64,000 nucleotides of DNA from Apis mellifera (Eukaryota > Arthropoda > Insecta > Hymenoptera > Apidae), in the NCBI RefSeq assembly GCF_003254395.2, contig NC_037638.1:5136001-5200000 (forward strand). Reading direction: 5' to 3'. Under the pieces are notes generated by a model. That model did no database searches and had not been told where the DNA came from. It saw only the letters and a program-made list of their open reading frames with translations. A program made the position numbers and the translations under genes. Below are positions 37,401 to 51,400 of this stretch, piece by piece. Every line of letters starts with the position of its first letter. Position 1 is the stretch's first letter.

Positions 37401-39453
37401 TCGCAAGCCGCGATGAAAGTAGATCTTCGTTGACTCAGGTACAAGGTATTCGGCCGTATACCGTGGATACGTGTAAAACGATGAGCTCTTTCTCTTTTCT
37501 CTCTCTCCCTCTCTCTTTCTCTCTCGTGCACAGACAATTATGCGAATTATGCTATTTTTATCGAAATTTACATTTTTCTATTTTATAAAGTATGCTTTAC
37601 AATTGATCGTTTGAATAATTCTTGTTTGAAAATTTCATTAAAAATTTTCTAAAAATAAATTTAATTCAAAAATTAAATGCAAATATCATATTTATCTTTG
37701 ACCCAGTGACATTATGGGAATACAATTCTAATCGATATTACAATAGAAAATATCGTATAAATAATATCGTAAAAATAGATTATAAAATATAAAGTGCAAG
37801 ATATTACAATTCCATCCATTCCTGTAATACGAAATATCTTGTAAATGAAAATAAAAAAAAAAAAAAATAAAAGACATATGTTTCTCAATATCAAAAAAAA
37901 ATCTCATCTCGAGCAGAAGATACTTCCGCGATTACATTCGCGACAATCTTCTGGATAATCCTCTTCAAACGAAATGTCAGCGACTTCTTGAAATTCCAAT
38001 AGAAGATCTCGAAACGAGGCAATTCGACTGTTGACATACGAGCGGCAAAGAGGGGTTAACGGTTAGGGAATGATTAATAAAGATGCGCGGGCACGCGTTC
38101 CACCGGATATAAGGCCCACACAGGCCCATCGTGGACGTGTATGTACTTACTCGAGTCTACAAACGCGTCCCTCTATCGGCTGCTTCTCGCCAACTACAGA
38201 AGAAAACACGGCGCAGGGCCGCGGTAGGTGAGCCGGTGTGCACCATCGGGACGCGTGCGCTCGTGTATCCTCAAGGAATACGCACACACCTGGGCCAGAA
38301 GAGGCAGTAACAAGAAGAAGAGGAAGAAGAAGCGAAGGAGGAGAAGCGAAAGAGAGGGAGGAAGAGGAGGAGGAGGAGGAGGAGGAGGAGGACGCGCGTC
38401 CACGTGCATAACTCGGACATAAAACAGGCTCGCTCGCGCAAACCACGGCCCCGTGCTGGGGTACGGATGGACTAACGGATGGATGGACGGACAGACAGAC
38501 AGACGGATCGACACACAGCACGCGCGCATGAATATGTAGGATGTCTGGAAAAAAAGACGAGGAAAAGTGGGGGCGGCAAACACTCGACGCGCATAGTAAT
38601 CGAAGCCGCGTCATGCCAATAACATCGCGCGCCTAATGTTCGATCGATCGATCGGCTGACTCGCCACTACAGGGTTTTCCTTGACTCTATGGTAAGTATA
38701 TATTATACGCCGGTGCGCACGCGCGTCGCGCATGCGTATAACGCGATAGGTCGGCGCGCGCCACACTCCACCGAACAGTTGATTTACGATGTCTTTATAA
38801 AAAAAAAAAAAAAAAATAGTGGAAAAAACGTTCGATAGAGAAGAGGTAAGAGGAGAGGAGATAAGTAATGAAGATATAGGGGGGAAAAAAAGATACAGGG
38901 GAGAAAGAGAAAAAGTGGATTGGAAGTGATGGTAGCGGGGAAATGAAACGTGGGGAGACGCGTGTGCCGCGTACGAAGACACGCGCGAATAGCCGTGCTA
39001 AAATGGGCGCGGGTAGGTGGCTTACACACGAGCCGGAGTTTACAATTTTCTGCACGATGCTCGTTCGAATGCCTGTAACGTTGCGGATGCCAATTGCCGA
39101 TAATTCAAGCGTGTACCTACCCACGATATAACGCGTGGCTGCAGACGCTGACAGATTGCTGGGTACCGGGACAAGCCCTTTCAGCGCCGGCCCTCTTTTA
39201 GGCGCGCCACGTTTTCGCGCGTTCGGTGTACCAAGGGATTTAAAGCGTTGCGGTCGAGATAAAAATTCGATTTGGACTTTGATCCTTACGTAACGTATCA
39301 ACCTATGATGTACGTTTTTCAAATAGAAATATTATTCTATCACCTGTATTATTGGACGTCTATCAAGAATTAGAAGTTAGAACAATTTAAAATTTTGGAA
39401 AATTCTGATCGATAATTGATATGATAATTTATGATTTCTAATTTAAAAGTATC

Positions 39454-39484
<31 letters not shown>

Positions 39485-42400
39485 ATTTATCAAATCGAAC
39501 TATACGTTGCAAGTAATAAACATAAATCACATTTTACAACAAATATCGCAAAAACACTTAAATATAACCCTTTATAGACTCTCGAATAGCAAAGGTAAAT
39601 TATTCATTCCACGTTTAAAATCCAAGTTTTAAACGAGTTGTTCGCGAAAGCATTTGTTTTCTTTGGTGAAGCTTTAATCGAAAAATAGCGACGACGATGG
39701 AAGGTACATACAACCTCTTGACTTCCAATCGCGCATATGCCTTTTAATATTAATGCACTACGTTGGCACCTACGTAAGGAAGCAAGCACACGTCGAGTCG
39801 CAACGGTGAATTTACGACGTATTAAATTGCGCTACTCGATATCTTTGTAATTTTCTCCGATGGGCATAAAACTACGTGCTTACGGCCGGAGGAAATAGTC
39901 GACCCGAAGGATTCGGCTTTGAACTCGTGTTCCACGAGTAAGTCTAATTAAACCCGACCACTTGAATGAAAACAAAGACGTAAAGTCCATCTTTTTCCAA
40001 GTACAATCCCTTTCTTATTATATCCCTCGATATTAATATGTATGTACTTATTATATTACAAAAATTGCAAAATATGTATATAAAAAAAAAAAAAAAAAAA
40101 AAAATAAAATTATTTTTAATATCTCTTTAAACAACAAATTCTCTTTAATTCTAATTACATCCAATTTTCTATCTATTTATTTTCTTACGAAAAATTCTTC
40201 TTCACTAACAAGTTTTTTTTTAAATTTTTTGGATCTTAAAAAAAAATTATTGATTTCAAATTTTTGTCGAGTTAAATTTTGAATAAATTTCGTATGAAAT
40301 GAATGATATGTATAACATAGAATAAGAGGAAATTTCATGACGGAGAAAAATTTCGCGTTCTCTTTGTTGCCTTCGTATCTCCATTCACGTGTTGATCACG
40401 TGACGAGTAATTAAATTAATAACAACACACACACACAGCAAAAAGAGAAGAGAGTTTTCCGACTTTCTTATTCCCAGAGTTGTCTCGCGACCTCTTTTCC
40501 TAGTGAAAAAGATTTTACAACCTATCTAACCAATTTACAACTGTGAAAAATATCGTCGTTCGGTTTTCTGTGTGTTTATTTATTTGTTTACAAGCGTATA
40601 TTATGTTAATTTATGACGTTGTAATTCCTACTTTTCCGCGATCCCTTATCTCGAAAATAATTAATTACGTTTCGACATTATGGTATGCAGGAACGATTGG
40701 AACGATCGGCAACGACCTTTCTAAATTCTGTTTCTGTACGCGTCCCAGAAACGTTTTTCAACACAAATTATTACCGATTTTAAATTTTCTTATGATCTAA
40801 TTTAAAATTCACTTACTTACTAGAAAAATAAAAATCGTTTCTAAATTTTAATAATTTAATTATATTTCCTTGGAAAAATTTTCTTTTCATAATAGAAAAC
40901 GAAATTAAAAAATCGAAAGAAATGAAGGATTATGAAAAATGAAAAATTTGGATATATAAATACGAAACTTACCGAGCATCTTACTGAGATCGGCGTTGTG
41001 GAGATCAGGATTCTCGTCGGCCAATTTTTTGCGCTCGACCTTTGCCCAGACCATGAACGCGTTCATCGGGCGACGTATCCGCTGCTCCTTCAGGCTCCTC
41101 TGGGCCGTGCTGCCTGGATGGCACATCTTCACTCCCGCGGGAATCGGCGAGATGCCTTGCTGATACTCCAACGACGGGCCGGAGGCGAGCCAGGACATGT
41201 CCTCCAACCGCTGCTGCGCTGGGCCGCTCAACATTCCCGGTATCTGGAAACCGATTTGCGATTCGCACAATTTTTCGACTTTTCGAATCTTCCATTTCCC
41301 AATTTTTGAACTCGAGATTTCCTCGATTCGCAATAAAATCTCGATTTCTAATCATTTATTTATTTTTTCCATCGTATCTCGATCATCTTTGAATTATCAG
41401 TATTTAATCGATTGATATTCCCGATATAATTATCGACTTCTGATTCATTTTCTCAATCATCATTGTCTTTTCACGATTTTTGAATTTTCTAATCTAATTC
41501 GAATTTTTTTATTAAAATTTTTTTTAATTAATTTCTTTATTTTTAACGATTTAATTTTGATATTCGATAAATCAAGGAAAATGATCCGAACGCCATCTAT
41601 AATTATTCGCTTATTAAAGGAAACGGGTGAAAGTATAGATATTTTCCGATTCCATTAATACGTAATTATCGATAGATATAATCAGCGGCGGCTAATGAAC
41701 GAAACATGTATATAAGGTATAGTATTGTTGCTGGGTAAAAGCTGGTGTTCGGATGTTGGTGGGCTCTTAGTTAGAATCAGCATTGTAATATAATGAAAAT
41801 GAATAATGCGCGCGCACCGATCTCGAAAGAAATGTGAAAACTATTTATCGCGCGATAATGATGGCCGATAAGTGAATGAATGCGATGATAAATATTGAAT
41901 TCTCGTGGGATTATAGAATATCGGTATTCCAAGTCAAAAATAGATACAAAATTTCTTTAGATCCATTTACGATCATATATAGTGGTTTAGAACATAACCT
42001 CAAAATGAGGATACATCTTTTATATTTTAGAATGATGTAAAAATTCTATTCTCCGCATAAATTTAATCATTTTGATTCTTTTTTATTAGCCAACAAGTTA
42101 AATAAATTAACCTTTAATTAATTTATGTTTCAAAATTATGTTTCAATAGTTTTATTATCAATCCAACGCTTTAATGATAACTTGGATTCGTTGTAACGTA
42201 AAAAATGAAAATAATCACGATATCAAAGAAAAAAATAAAAAAGGAAGAAGTAGTGCAATATCTATTCTGTTCTAATGTTAACAATTCCAGTGTGGATCCG
42301 GCTTAATCGAAGGAACGCTGTAAAACAGTGGAGAAACGTAGGTGTGCGCACGTTCGAGGTGAAACAGCGTCCCTCGAGTGAAAAATATCCTATAGTCTAT

Positions 42401-45400
42401 TTTCAAAGGTGTTATAACCTGGATCGAGCGTACTGCGTAAACGTACCGAGATGATTTGGGTATCGATGGGCATGGAACTGTCGTTGCCATCGATGTTCGA
42501 CTCGATATCGTAGGCCCTCGACGTAGGTGTCGCATAAAGCGAGGAATGAAGTGCCAAGAGTCCAGGGGAACCGCCATAACTGCTCACTGGCGGTGGTGTC
42601 ACCTCACCCCTGTCATAATTATCCAGCATCCTGAAAATTCAAACGCGAAATTTATTAATCATTCGCGGGTTTACAACGCACGAGTGGCGTTTGATTAACG
42701 ATATAAAATAATATATGCTTATGGTATGTGCCAGTTAACGCGCATGCGCATAGTTTCTATTCATTGAAATACGCGCATGCGCATATTTCGATCCGTTGAA
42801 ATGAAATTAAAGTAACTAGAATTAGGGAAAATTTGAAACAAGTTGTAATAATTAGAAAATTGAAATTGAGTATTATCCTTAAATAAGATATTAAATTGAA
42901 AATATTAGTCAATATTAGTTAAAATCATGGGCAAATATTATTTATTATTTATGTTTATGAATTCGATGTAAATAAAATAATATTTATTTTTCCTTTAATT
43001 GAAATGCAATAAACGTTGAAAATAACTATGTCGTATAATATCGATAATTGCTTATTTGAAATATATACGAATAAATTAAAGAAATAAATTTACAATACAG
43101 ATACATAGAAAGATTGCAGCAATTTACTAATCTCGATGATTTAGTCATATTTCTCATGTCATTATAATTACAACTAATTAATTGTTCACCCAAGAAGGAA
43201 CGAGTACAAATACAAAGAAAATCGCGTAATTAAAACTTCATTCCAGAAAACGCGAGTCCATCTAGAATCGGCATCGAAAAAGGAATCGGAATATTCCTTC
43301 CTCGGCTTTCTTTATCGGGAAACAATGAGACTGATCTTTTCCACGGGCATCTTTCCTCATTAAATATTGTACCTTTATTGTATCATTACCTTTTTCGATC
43401 TTTACCTTTAAACACTCTTGCAACTAAATTCGATTAAACACATCGCGTTTCATTCGTGGATTAAAAAAGGACAAAAGTCTATCCTCGACTATCTTCGGCT
43501 TACGTCGGCTAGTTAGTCGAAGATGACCGAAAACAATCGATTGCTAGACCGAAAATTTTAACTCAAGCCATGTTTACACGTGCAGTTTTTAAGAATGTGA
43601 ATATATTTTTAAAATTATCAAAAATTATTTTCAATATAGTGAGAAATAATTATCGAAAACAATATCTCAAAAATATTATATAATTATTCTGATATTATAC
43701 GTAATATAAATGTGTAAATATATTTACTCTCGGATAACCTCAAAGTGTTTAGTGTTTGTGAAAAATATAAAGGAATCCTCGAAAGATGATACTCTCAAAA
43801 TGTATTTGCATTTTTTCACCCTATTTCTTCCGATATATCCTTCGTGAAAAAATTTTCCGAAACGACAAGATTCTAACCTCACTTCTTAAACCTGTCGGAT
43901 CTGACCACGTGACCACGCGAGCAACAGTTACATTTTCCGGCAATTAACTAAATTAACTATCTCAACATTTTGCAACGAATATTCCGATTAAGAGCAAAAG
44001 TCAATTATTTCGATTGCTCAACGCGTATGTCTCGCCTTTGGATACGAGTTCCGTACGACGCGGATGGAATACCATTCTCGATACGTTCGATACCGGGACA
44101 AACGAGAGCGGTCCGGCTCTCCGAAGAAAACAAGAGATCGATTCGTACACGCGGCGGCATTCGTATATACGCGAGGTAATTGACTTTGGCATCTCTGTTT
44201 CGTCTTTGTGCCCGTCCACGATCGAAGAGGAACTCTGTGCCGTGGCGCAGCGGGGAGAGAAATCCCCGGTGGGTCGGTGCTCGTGCCTCTCTGCTCGGAG
44301 CCGATTGATCTGTCAACCCCGTTAGGAAAAGAGTTGATCGACATGAATGAACCATTCAAGGCCACTTAATGGAATTCCCACGATTGTCCTTAAGGCATAA
44401 TGCGACCGTGCCGGGTATAATAGTAACCAACAGCTGTCCTCCGCATACCTACATTTATATATATATATATATATAATAACATATATAAATACACGTTTGT
44501 ATAGATTCTCATTTGTGCATGAATGGTATGTGTGTAATGAATATGTTTGTTTTACTTGTATACATATATGTATATAAACGTGCACATTTGTACACGTTCT
44601 TTCATTTATGCACAAAAACGAATACATATATATATATAGTAAATATAATATATGTTCTATAGTACGTATACGCGCATTGTTCATTGTTAGTATATAAATG
44701 GATATTTATAACAGGTTTTTTTACATTTGTACATGAAAAATGTATGTCGTATATGGAATACATTTAGATTTTATACGTTGTATACTCATTTAAATATATA
44801 TTTATACATATAAATTCATTCATTCATAAATGAAAAATATAGAATGGAGAATATACATATGTTACATACATAGTGTACACTTAGGACACGTTCACAAGCA
44901 TTTATACAGGTTCATTCATTCATTTATACACGTATGCAATACTAGATATATGTACATTTGAGTACACATTTACACACATATCCAAATACATATTTATACA
45001 CATCCATTCATTCATAAAACATATATATATATATATATACATATGTACTTACAACGACTATATATGCACATTCTACACGTACATACATCTCAAAATGTTT
45101 ATATTCGTATTTATATCTATATACGCAAAAGGTGTGTATATGTATGTATCTATAATTTATATACACGTATACGTTTCTATGTTTAAATGTGTCGGCATCC
45201 GTGTACAAATTTAGAAAAAGACGTAATACACACGTGGAGGCATGCATATATGTATGTTATACGGACACGCGAATGTTTCACATAATGGCCATTGTTTCAT
45301 TCGGTCCGGGAGAGATGCTGGGACGGGGACAAAAACGTAGCGGCATTTTCATTCAATAAAGTTCGCCGGATAGTAGCAAAGGTTTTTGCTAGTAGTCCTT

Positions 45401-48400
45401 CTCGGTCGTGGCGGACACGCTTGCGCAGTTGAAACGCGCGCCACACTACTGCTACCGTTCCTCCGTACTGTCTGAAGTATGGCATCGATAAGCGAGATCG
45501 ATACGAGGTGTCGTTTTAATAACGTGCTAAGTCGAGAACTGCCGATCGATGGCTCGGAGGAAAGAATCATTTTGGCGTGGGATGGCGAGTCAATGACCGA
45601 GATCTTCTATTCTTCATCCTTTTATTACTTTATTCTGTCGAAAATTTGGATTTTCGAGTTAAAACTTTTTCTAATTTTAAATAAGTGGTGTTACAGATCC
45701 GTATAATGACGTAGTTCGATAGATGAAAGGAAATACTAACCTAACTTTTTTTTCAAATAGTTATATTTTATAAAACGCGTTGATAATTTTAATTTTTGAT
45801 TTTTGTATTATATATTATGTAAATAGAAATTGGAAAATTTTGTTATTTTTAATTCGAAAAAATTATATAATATAAAGAAATTCGATAGATGAAATACTAA
45901 CCTAACTTTTTTTTAAATAGTTGAATTTTATAAAACGCGTTGATAATTTTAATTTTTGTTAAATAATTGTGAAGTAGTGAATTTAGAAATTGGAAAATTT
46001 TGTTATTTTTAATTCGAAAAAATTATATAATATAAAGAAATGCACTTGAAAAAAAATTAAAGTCTTTTATTTTCTCTAGAATAATCTAATAGCAAAAGAC
46101 TAATGTTATAACATTGCAATAATAATTTTAGAATTGAAATTGTCATCGAGATGTAAAAGAATCGATTATAAAAAATCGAAAAATTATAATTTGATCGCGA
46201 AATAATATCGATAATGAAGTATCATAATAATTAAAAGTATTCGTGCACGTAAGAAAGAAGCTTGAATTTCAGAACGTACGTCTGCAACGAAAAACTACAA
46301 AAACTCATGGTCAAGATTCCTCAGGTTCAAGCCGCGTCGGTGCAGCTGCACCACCCACGCATATGATAGATACGCCACTGCCTTCAGCATTGTTTCTTTA
46401 ATGATTCATATAGGGTGATTGTACCAAGAGTAGAGGAAGCAGTTTCCAACTGGAAATGCAATGAGCCTTGGCCGTATCGGAAATATTAATCCTGTCGGTG
46501 TCGTCGATGGCCTCCGTGTAAAATACGTGAATCGCACATTTTAATGATGATTATGATATGCAGACGACTTTCGTTCTTTTAAATTGCAAAATAACTGCGC
46601 TTTCGCTTCGGTTCGACTCGGAAGATCTCGGCCTGAACGAAGTTTTCGCGATTAAACATCTTACTGATTCCTCCTGTCTGAGCTTAAACGCTCGGTCATA
46701 ATCGTTCTAACGTTCCATGAATTCTTTGAATGTCGAGATCGTTACATTGTTAGAGCTCGTGAGATAAAACAGGTGTTGAAATGAGATATAAATTGGAATT
46801 AAGAATTGAATATATTCGACAATCGAGTATTGTGTTGTATAAATTGGAATCAAGGATTGAACTTGTGTTGCATATCTGAGAAAATCTATTCCTGAAAATT
46901 GTATATTATTATTATAGTTTAGATAGTTGATTTCGTTTGTTGTAAAAAGAGAGATCGATTAGATGAAGATACCTAAACTTGAATCAATCCTTCGATCTAT
47001 TTAACCTAACTTTTTCTCGATTAATATTCATCTCAATTCCAAATCTAAATTCTAACCTAAACGCTTCAATCGCAAACTTTTTCAGCCTATTAAATTCTAC
47101 ACAACTTTTATCCACTCAATGTTTCTATAATTATACAATATTATATTTTCTTTTTCACAATGTCAAATTTATTTTCACAATCTACCGTAATTTTATTCAA
47201 TGGATGGGTTTGGATCTCAATTCCAAATCTAAATTCTAACCTAAACGCTTCAATCGCAAACTTTTTCAGCCTACTAAATTCTACACAACTTTTATCCACT
47301 CGATGTTTCTATAATTATACAATATTATATTTTCCTTTCCGCAATGTCAAATTTATTTTCACAATCCACCGTAATTTTATTCAATGGGTAGGTTTGGATC
47401 TCAATTCCAAGTCTAAATTCTAACCTAAACGCTTCAATCGCAAACTTTTTCAGCCTACTAAATTCTACTCAACTTTTATCCACTCAATGTTTCTATAATT
47501 ATACAATATTATATTTTCCTTTCCGCAATGTCAAATTTATTTTCACAATCTACCGTAATTTTATTCAATGGATGGGTTTGGATCTCAATTCCAAATCTAA
47601 ATTCTAACCTAAACGCTTCAATCGCAAACTTTTTCAGCCTACTAAATTCTACACAACTTTTATCCACTCAATGTTTCTATAATTATACAATATTATATTT
47701 TCTTTTTCACAATGTCAAATTTATTTTCACAATCCACCGTAATTTTATTCCAATTATTTCCAATATTCACGCAACAAAAAACTTTCCTCTCTTTCCATAG
47801 CGGCGAGGTCGCACGAACCGTTTAAAAGACGCATGCGCATAAACTGTTTCTATCCTTTACGGTAAATGTAACGAGCGCTTTTTCGACGCAGGTCCAGGCC
47901 CAACCGACTTTTCTTTCAAACGCGCCACTCGAACGAATCACGAATATCTTGGCCGCCCGATATTTGTCCCGGCGCAAAACTCGAGCAAAAGGCGGTCAGA
48001 AACCGCGGCGCACGAGACAAAGGACGCACAAACGTACGAACGAACGATCCTCTAAATCGGCACGTCCGTCGAGGCTCATGAATCTCGGCGAAACAGAGAA
48101 AACCCGTGTGTGCACGGTTCGGTACGCAGCATGGACACGGGGAGTGAAGCTCCGTGCGGCCAACGAAGACGGAACGAGGGAGGGAAAAAGAAAGAGAGAG
48201 AAAGAGAGAGAGAGAGGAACGAGGCCTCCGTCAACGACACACTTGTTGTTCTCCCGGAGTAAATTATTCCCCCCCTTTCGGGTCGCAGAGAAGTAGAGAA
48301 AGCTTTCGAGTCGCGGACGCCTGACGGCTGACGTAGTGGCGCATTTTATTCAAATAATCGCGACGAGCGAACACACCCTTGCATTACTCGACGCAACGGC

Positions 48401-51400
48401 GCACCGGCCTCGAACGCGGCGAGCCAAGATATGGCGATCGGTTCTATATACGCATACCGGTCCAAGTATGTTTGCTATTCTTATCTTTTCTTTATAGATT
48501 CGTTTTCTTTTTTTAAATTTTTGGTACATCGTTGATGTATGATTGATATATTGAACTGGCACGGTGATCTAGATGATTCTATATTATACACGGTTAAATA
48601 TGTATCTATACTATTTTTATTTTTCCTTTATAAATTCGACGATTTATTTTTAATTTTTGATATATTCGTATCGTCTCGTCTTTTATTTCCGTCTTGATTT
48701 AATTTGCTTATAACCCGACAAATAAGTCTTAATTAATATTTTTGTATATTAATTTCTATACTCGTTTTTCTCGAGTATATTAATATCCATATGTTTAAAA
48801 AAAAATTCATTTAAATTCATTCATTCGTTCAACAAGCAATTTTTTATTTACAAAAAAAAATAGAAGGTGATTTTTAAGCACGAATATATGCGCCGACTTC
48901 AATTCCAGAGATTATACGTGTATGCAGCAAACATATAAAGAAATGTAAACCGATAAAGAAAAATTAAAACAGTGTTTCTTGTTAGTAAAATCTCGCGTAT
49001 TACGCATGCCATAGAATCGTGAGGGAATCGAGATATTAGTAACAGGCTCGAAACAGAGGAACTCGTAATTTTATAGGCCCCTGATTAAACTTTTAAATCG
49101 AATGACCAATGCGGTTCGCTTGGTAAGCGGAAGTGACGACCCGAGCCGCTCACCTCTGCACTACTAACGCTCCGCCGCGTTCTCAGATTCGAGAACGAAG
49201 AAAGCGCATCCCCGAAACCTTTACAGGCTTAAGACCGCGGAACGGACGTCGTCGGCTGTTGTACCCTATATACCGCCTCCTTCTGACCTCAGACCGTATC
49301 GGCCATTAGGTATCTACGACTTCCTGTGACCGGGTGAAAACGATCGAACATCTTGAGCAGACGCAAAGATTATTATACGATTGGCGCATTGTATCTACCG
49401 TCGATAACACCCGATATTAAATATTTCGTTAATCCGGATAATTAATTAAAATTTGATTTTTTTTCAATTTGTAAAATTTAAACTCGAAATTTTTTTTTGT
49501 TTAAAAATTCGAAATCTAATATTATTTTTTAAAATTTTTATTTCTTAATGGTAAAATTATTAATATTAGTGTTATAACGATATACGTAAAATTGAGATTG
49601 AAGTAATAAGTATTGGGATTTCGAGAAATAAAAAAAATTTTAAGACTGGAAAATTTGAAATTTTTGGAATAGTACTTACTAATAAAAAATACTTAGTGGT
49701 AACACTTGCTCTCGACCGTTAAGTATATAATACTACATTATGACTAGCGTCGTACCGCAGAGGTTAAACCGCATTTACATCAAGCGAGCAAATATTCACT
49801 CTCACTCCAAAATTCGTGTGTAAATGGAATAAAATTTCGTTCGTATTTGAATTGACGATGATGAAAACAAGTATTATTTGTTGTAAATACGACTTATAAA
49901 TATTCCCCAAAATAGGATCACTTTTCGTGATCAGCATTTAAAATATTTTTTGGAATAATGAATAATTTAGAATAACGGTTTCTAATTTATGAATCATTAA
50001 ATGTTTCTCACTGTTGTCACTTATAATTAACGATTTTTTAATAATAAATTTTTTAAAACTTTTCCAATTTGAAAATATTTTACATACAAATTTGCATAGA
50101 AATATTTAAAAAAAAAAAATATTCGCTAATTAATATTCGTCGTATTCCATAATTGTTAATTAATCTTTTTTCTTTAGCTTCCACAATAAAAAAAGATTTA
50201 TAATTTCTCGAAAATTATTTGAATATTACGAAGAAATTTAAAAAAATTTTCGAAATATTAATCCATATACTGAATAAAAATATTCAAAGTAATTTACATG
50301 GGGCATCCTTTATGCAGAATCAAATTAAACATGTAGAAATTAAAAATATTGTTCGTTTACACGTTTTATTAAAGCGAATATAGAAGGAACAATATCCGGT
50401 TTCCGGTCGAGACGTTCGAAATCACCTCAATTCATTTAACTCTCACCTCCATTGTTTTTTAACAAAAGCAAATTTCCCCGAGGACAACTGAATTTTCATT
50501 CGATTGATAAATCACTGCCATTGTTTGGCCGCGTCATTGTCGGCCTTTCGAAATTCCCTCAAAATTCCCGCGCGCAAGGACGCATGCGCCCTCGTGTACA
50601 AATCGTTTCCCCCACCATTTTGGTTAGCCAGTATTTCGCGTTATAATTATTGTTTTATATATATATATATATACACGGGCAAATAATATGTATTCGTAAC
50701 AATGCAATTGGTTGCATCAACGACACATGCTAAATCGTGACAACGATTAACCTTATATCGTTCGAGGTAAGGAAAGCCTTTATTTAACGATACGTTTTTA
50801 TTATTCACGTATAGAGTGTCTCGAAGTTAGGTTAAAAACACGTTTTAGAGAGAAATGGAAATAACACGTATCGCCCCTGGATCAGATCTGGGCATTTTGG
50901 AAATATTACCTCGTTCTATTATTATTTATTTCGCAATTGTTCGAGAAATATTATCTTTGGTTTTGTTTAAAAGTAGATCTGAACGCAACATTTGAATTCG
51001 AGATGTATTTCATGAGATAAATTATTTTACAAGATATTTTCATATTTCGAATATATTTCTGAATTCTATTTTCTGAATTACGTTACATCAAATAATATTT
51101 TAAATTGTTATCAAGGAATAATTATTAATACATCGTTACCTCATAAATTTTGTTAATAAAAAAATAATTTTAATTAAAATCTTGCACATTTTGAGGTTAT
51201 AACAATTCCTTTAAAAATTGTAATTTCGTTGATATTCTCCTTTTTTATTTCTCTTAATGGCAGTTTTGTTACAAATAATTTTAATTAAAAATCTTGCACG
51301 TTTTGAGGTTATAACAATTCCTTTAAAAAGTGTAATTTCGTTGATATTCTTCTTTTTTGGATTTCTCTTAATGGCAGTTTATTTTTTTTTTTTTTTTTTC

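Larger units (their letters stand above)
16007..40972 (-). other. SoxF: SoxF intron 3 (about 25 kb)
   Basis: This intron divides the HMG box, with donor GTAAGT at the 40972 side and acceptor ATTTCAG at the 16007 side. It alternates between AT-rich DNA and CpG-rich blocks. It contains a MITE-like element, three families of local tandem repeats and many GA/TC tracts. No supported gene lies inside it. Long GC-rich open frames, for example around 22.0-22.4 kb and 38.1-38.6 kb, look compositional. Confidence 0.85.

Noticed and set aside
38147..38614. Minus-strand frames of 129 and 155 codons with serine or proline runs
   Set aside because: The runs come from the (GAG)n repeat read on the other strand. 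There is no recognisable domain, and both frames are open at once, as expected from CpG-rich composition.
38795..39322. Minus-strand frame of 175 codons
   Set aside because: The C-terminal part is phenylalanine- and serine-rich, from A- and GA-rich DNA, and ends in a run encoded by poly-A. No homology was recognised.
44230..44300. GTGGCGCAGCGGGGAGAG resembling a tRNA A box
   Set aside because: No B box or cloverleaf can be drawn around it, and it lies in a CpG-rich block where such matches are expected by chance.
46979..47800. Three similar open frames on the plus strand repeating the peptide NLNSNLNASIANFFSL
   Set aside because: They are produced by the 184-bp tandem array. The unit length is not a multiple of three, so the frame changes with each copy and no continuous repeat protein exists.
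48183..48217. R/K/E-rich frame across the GA tract in 47949-48296
   Set aside because: It is explained by the GA microsatellite and CpG-rich flanks.
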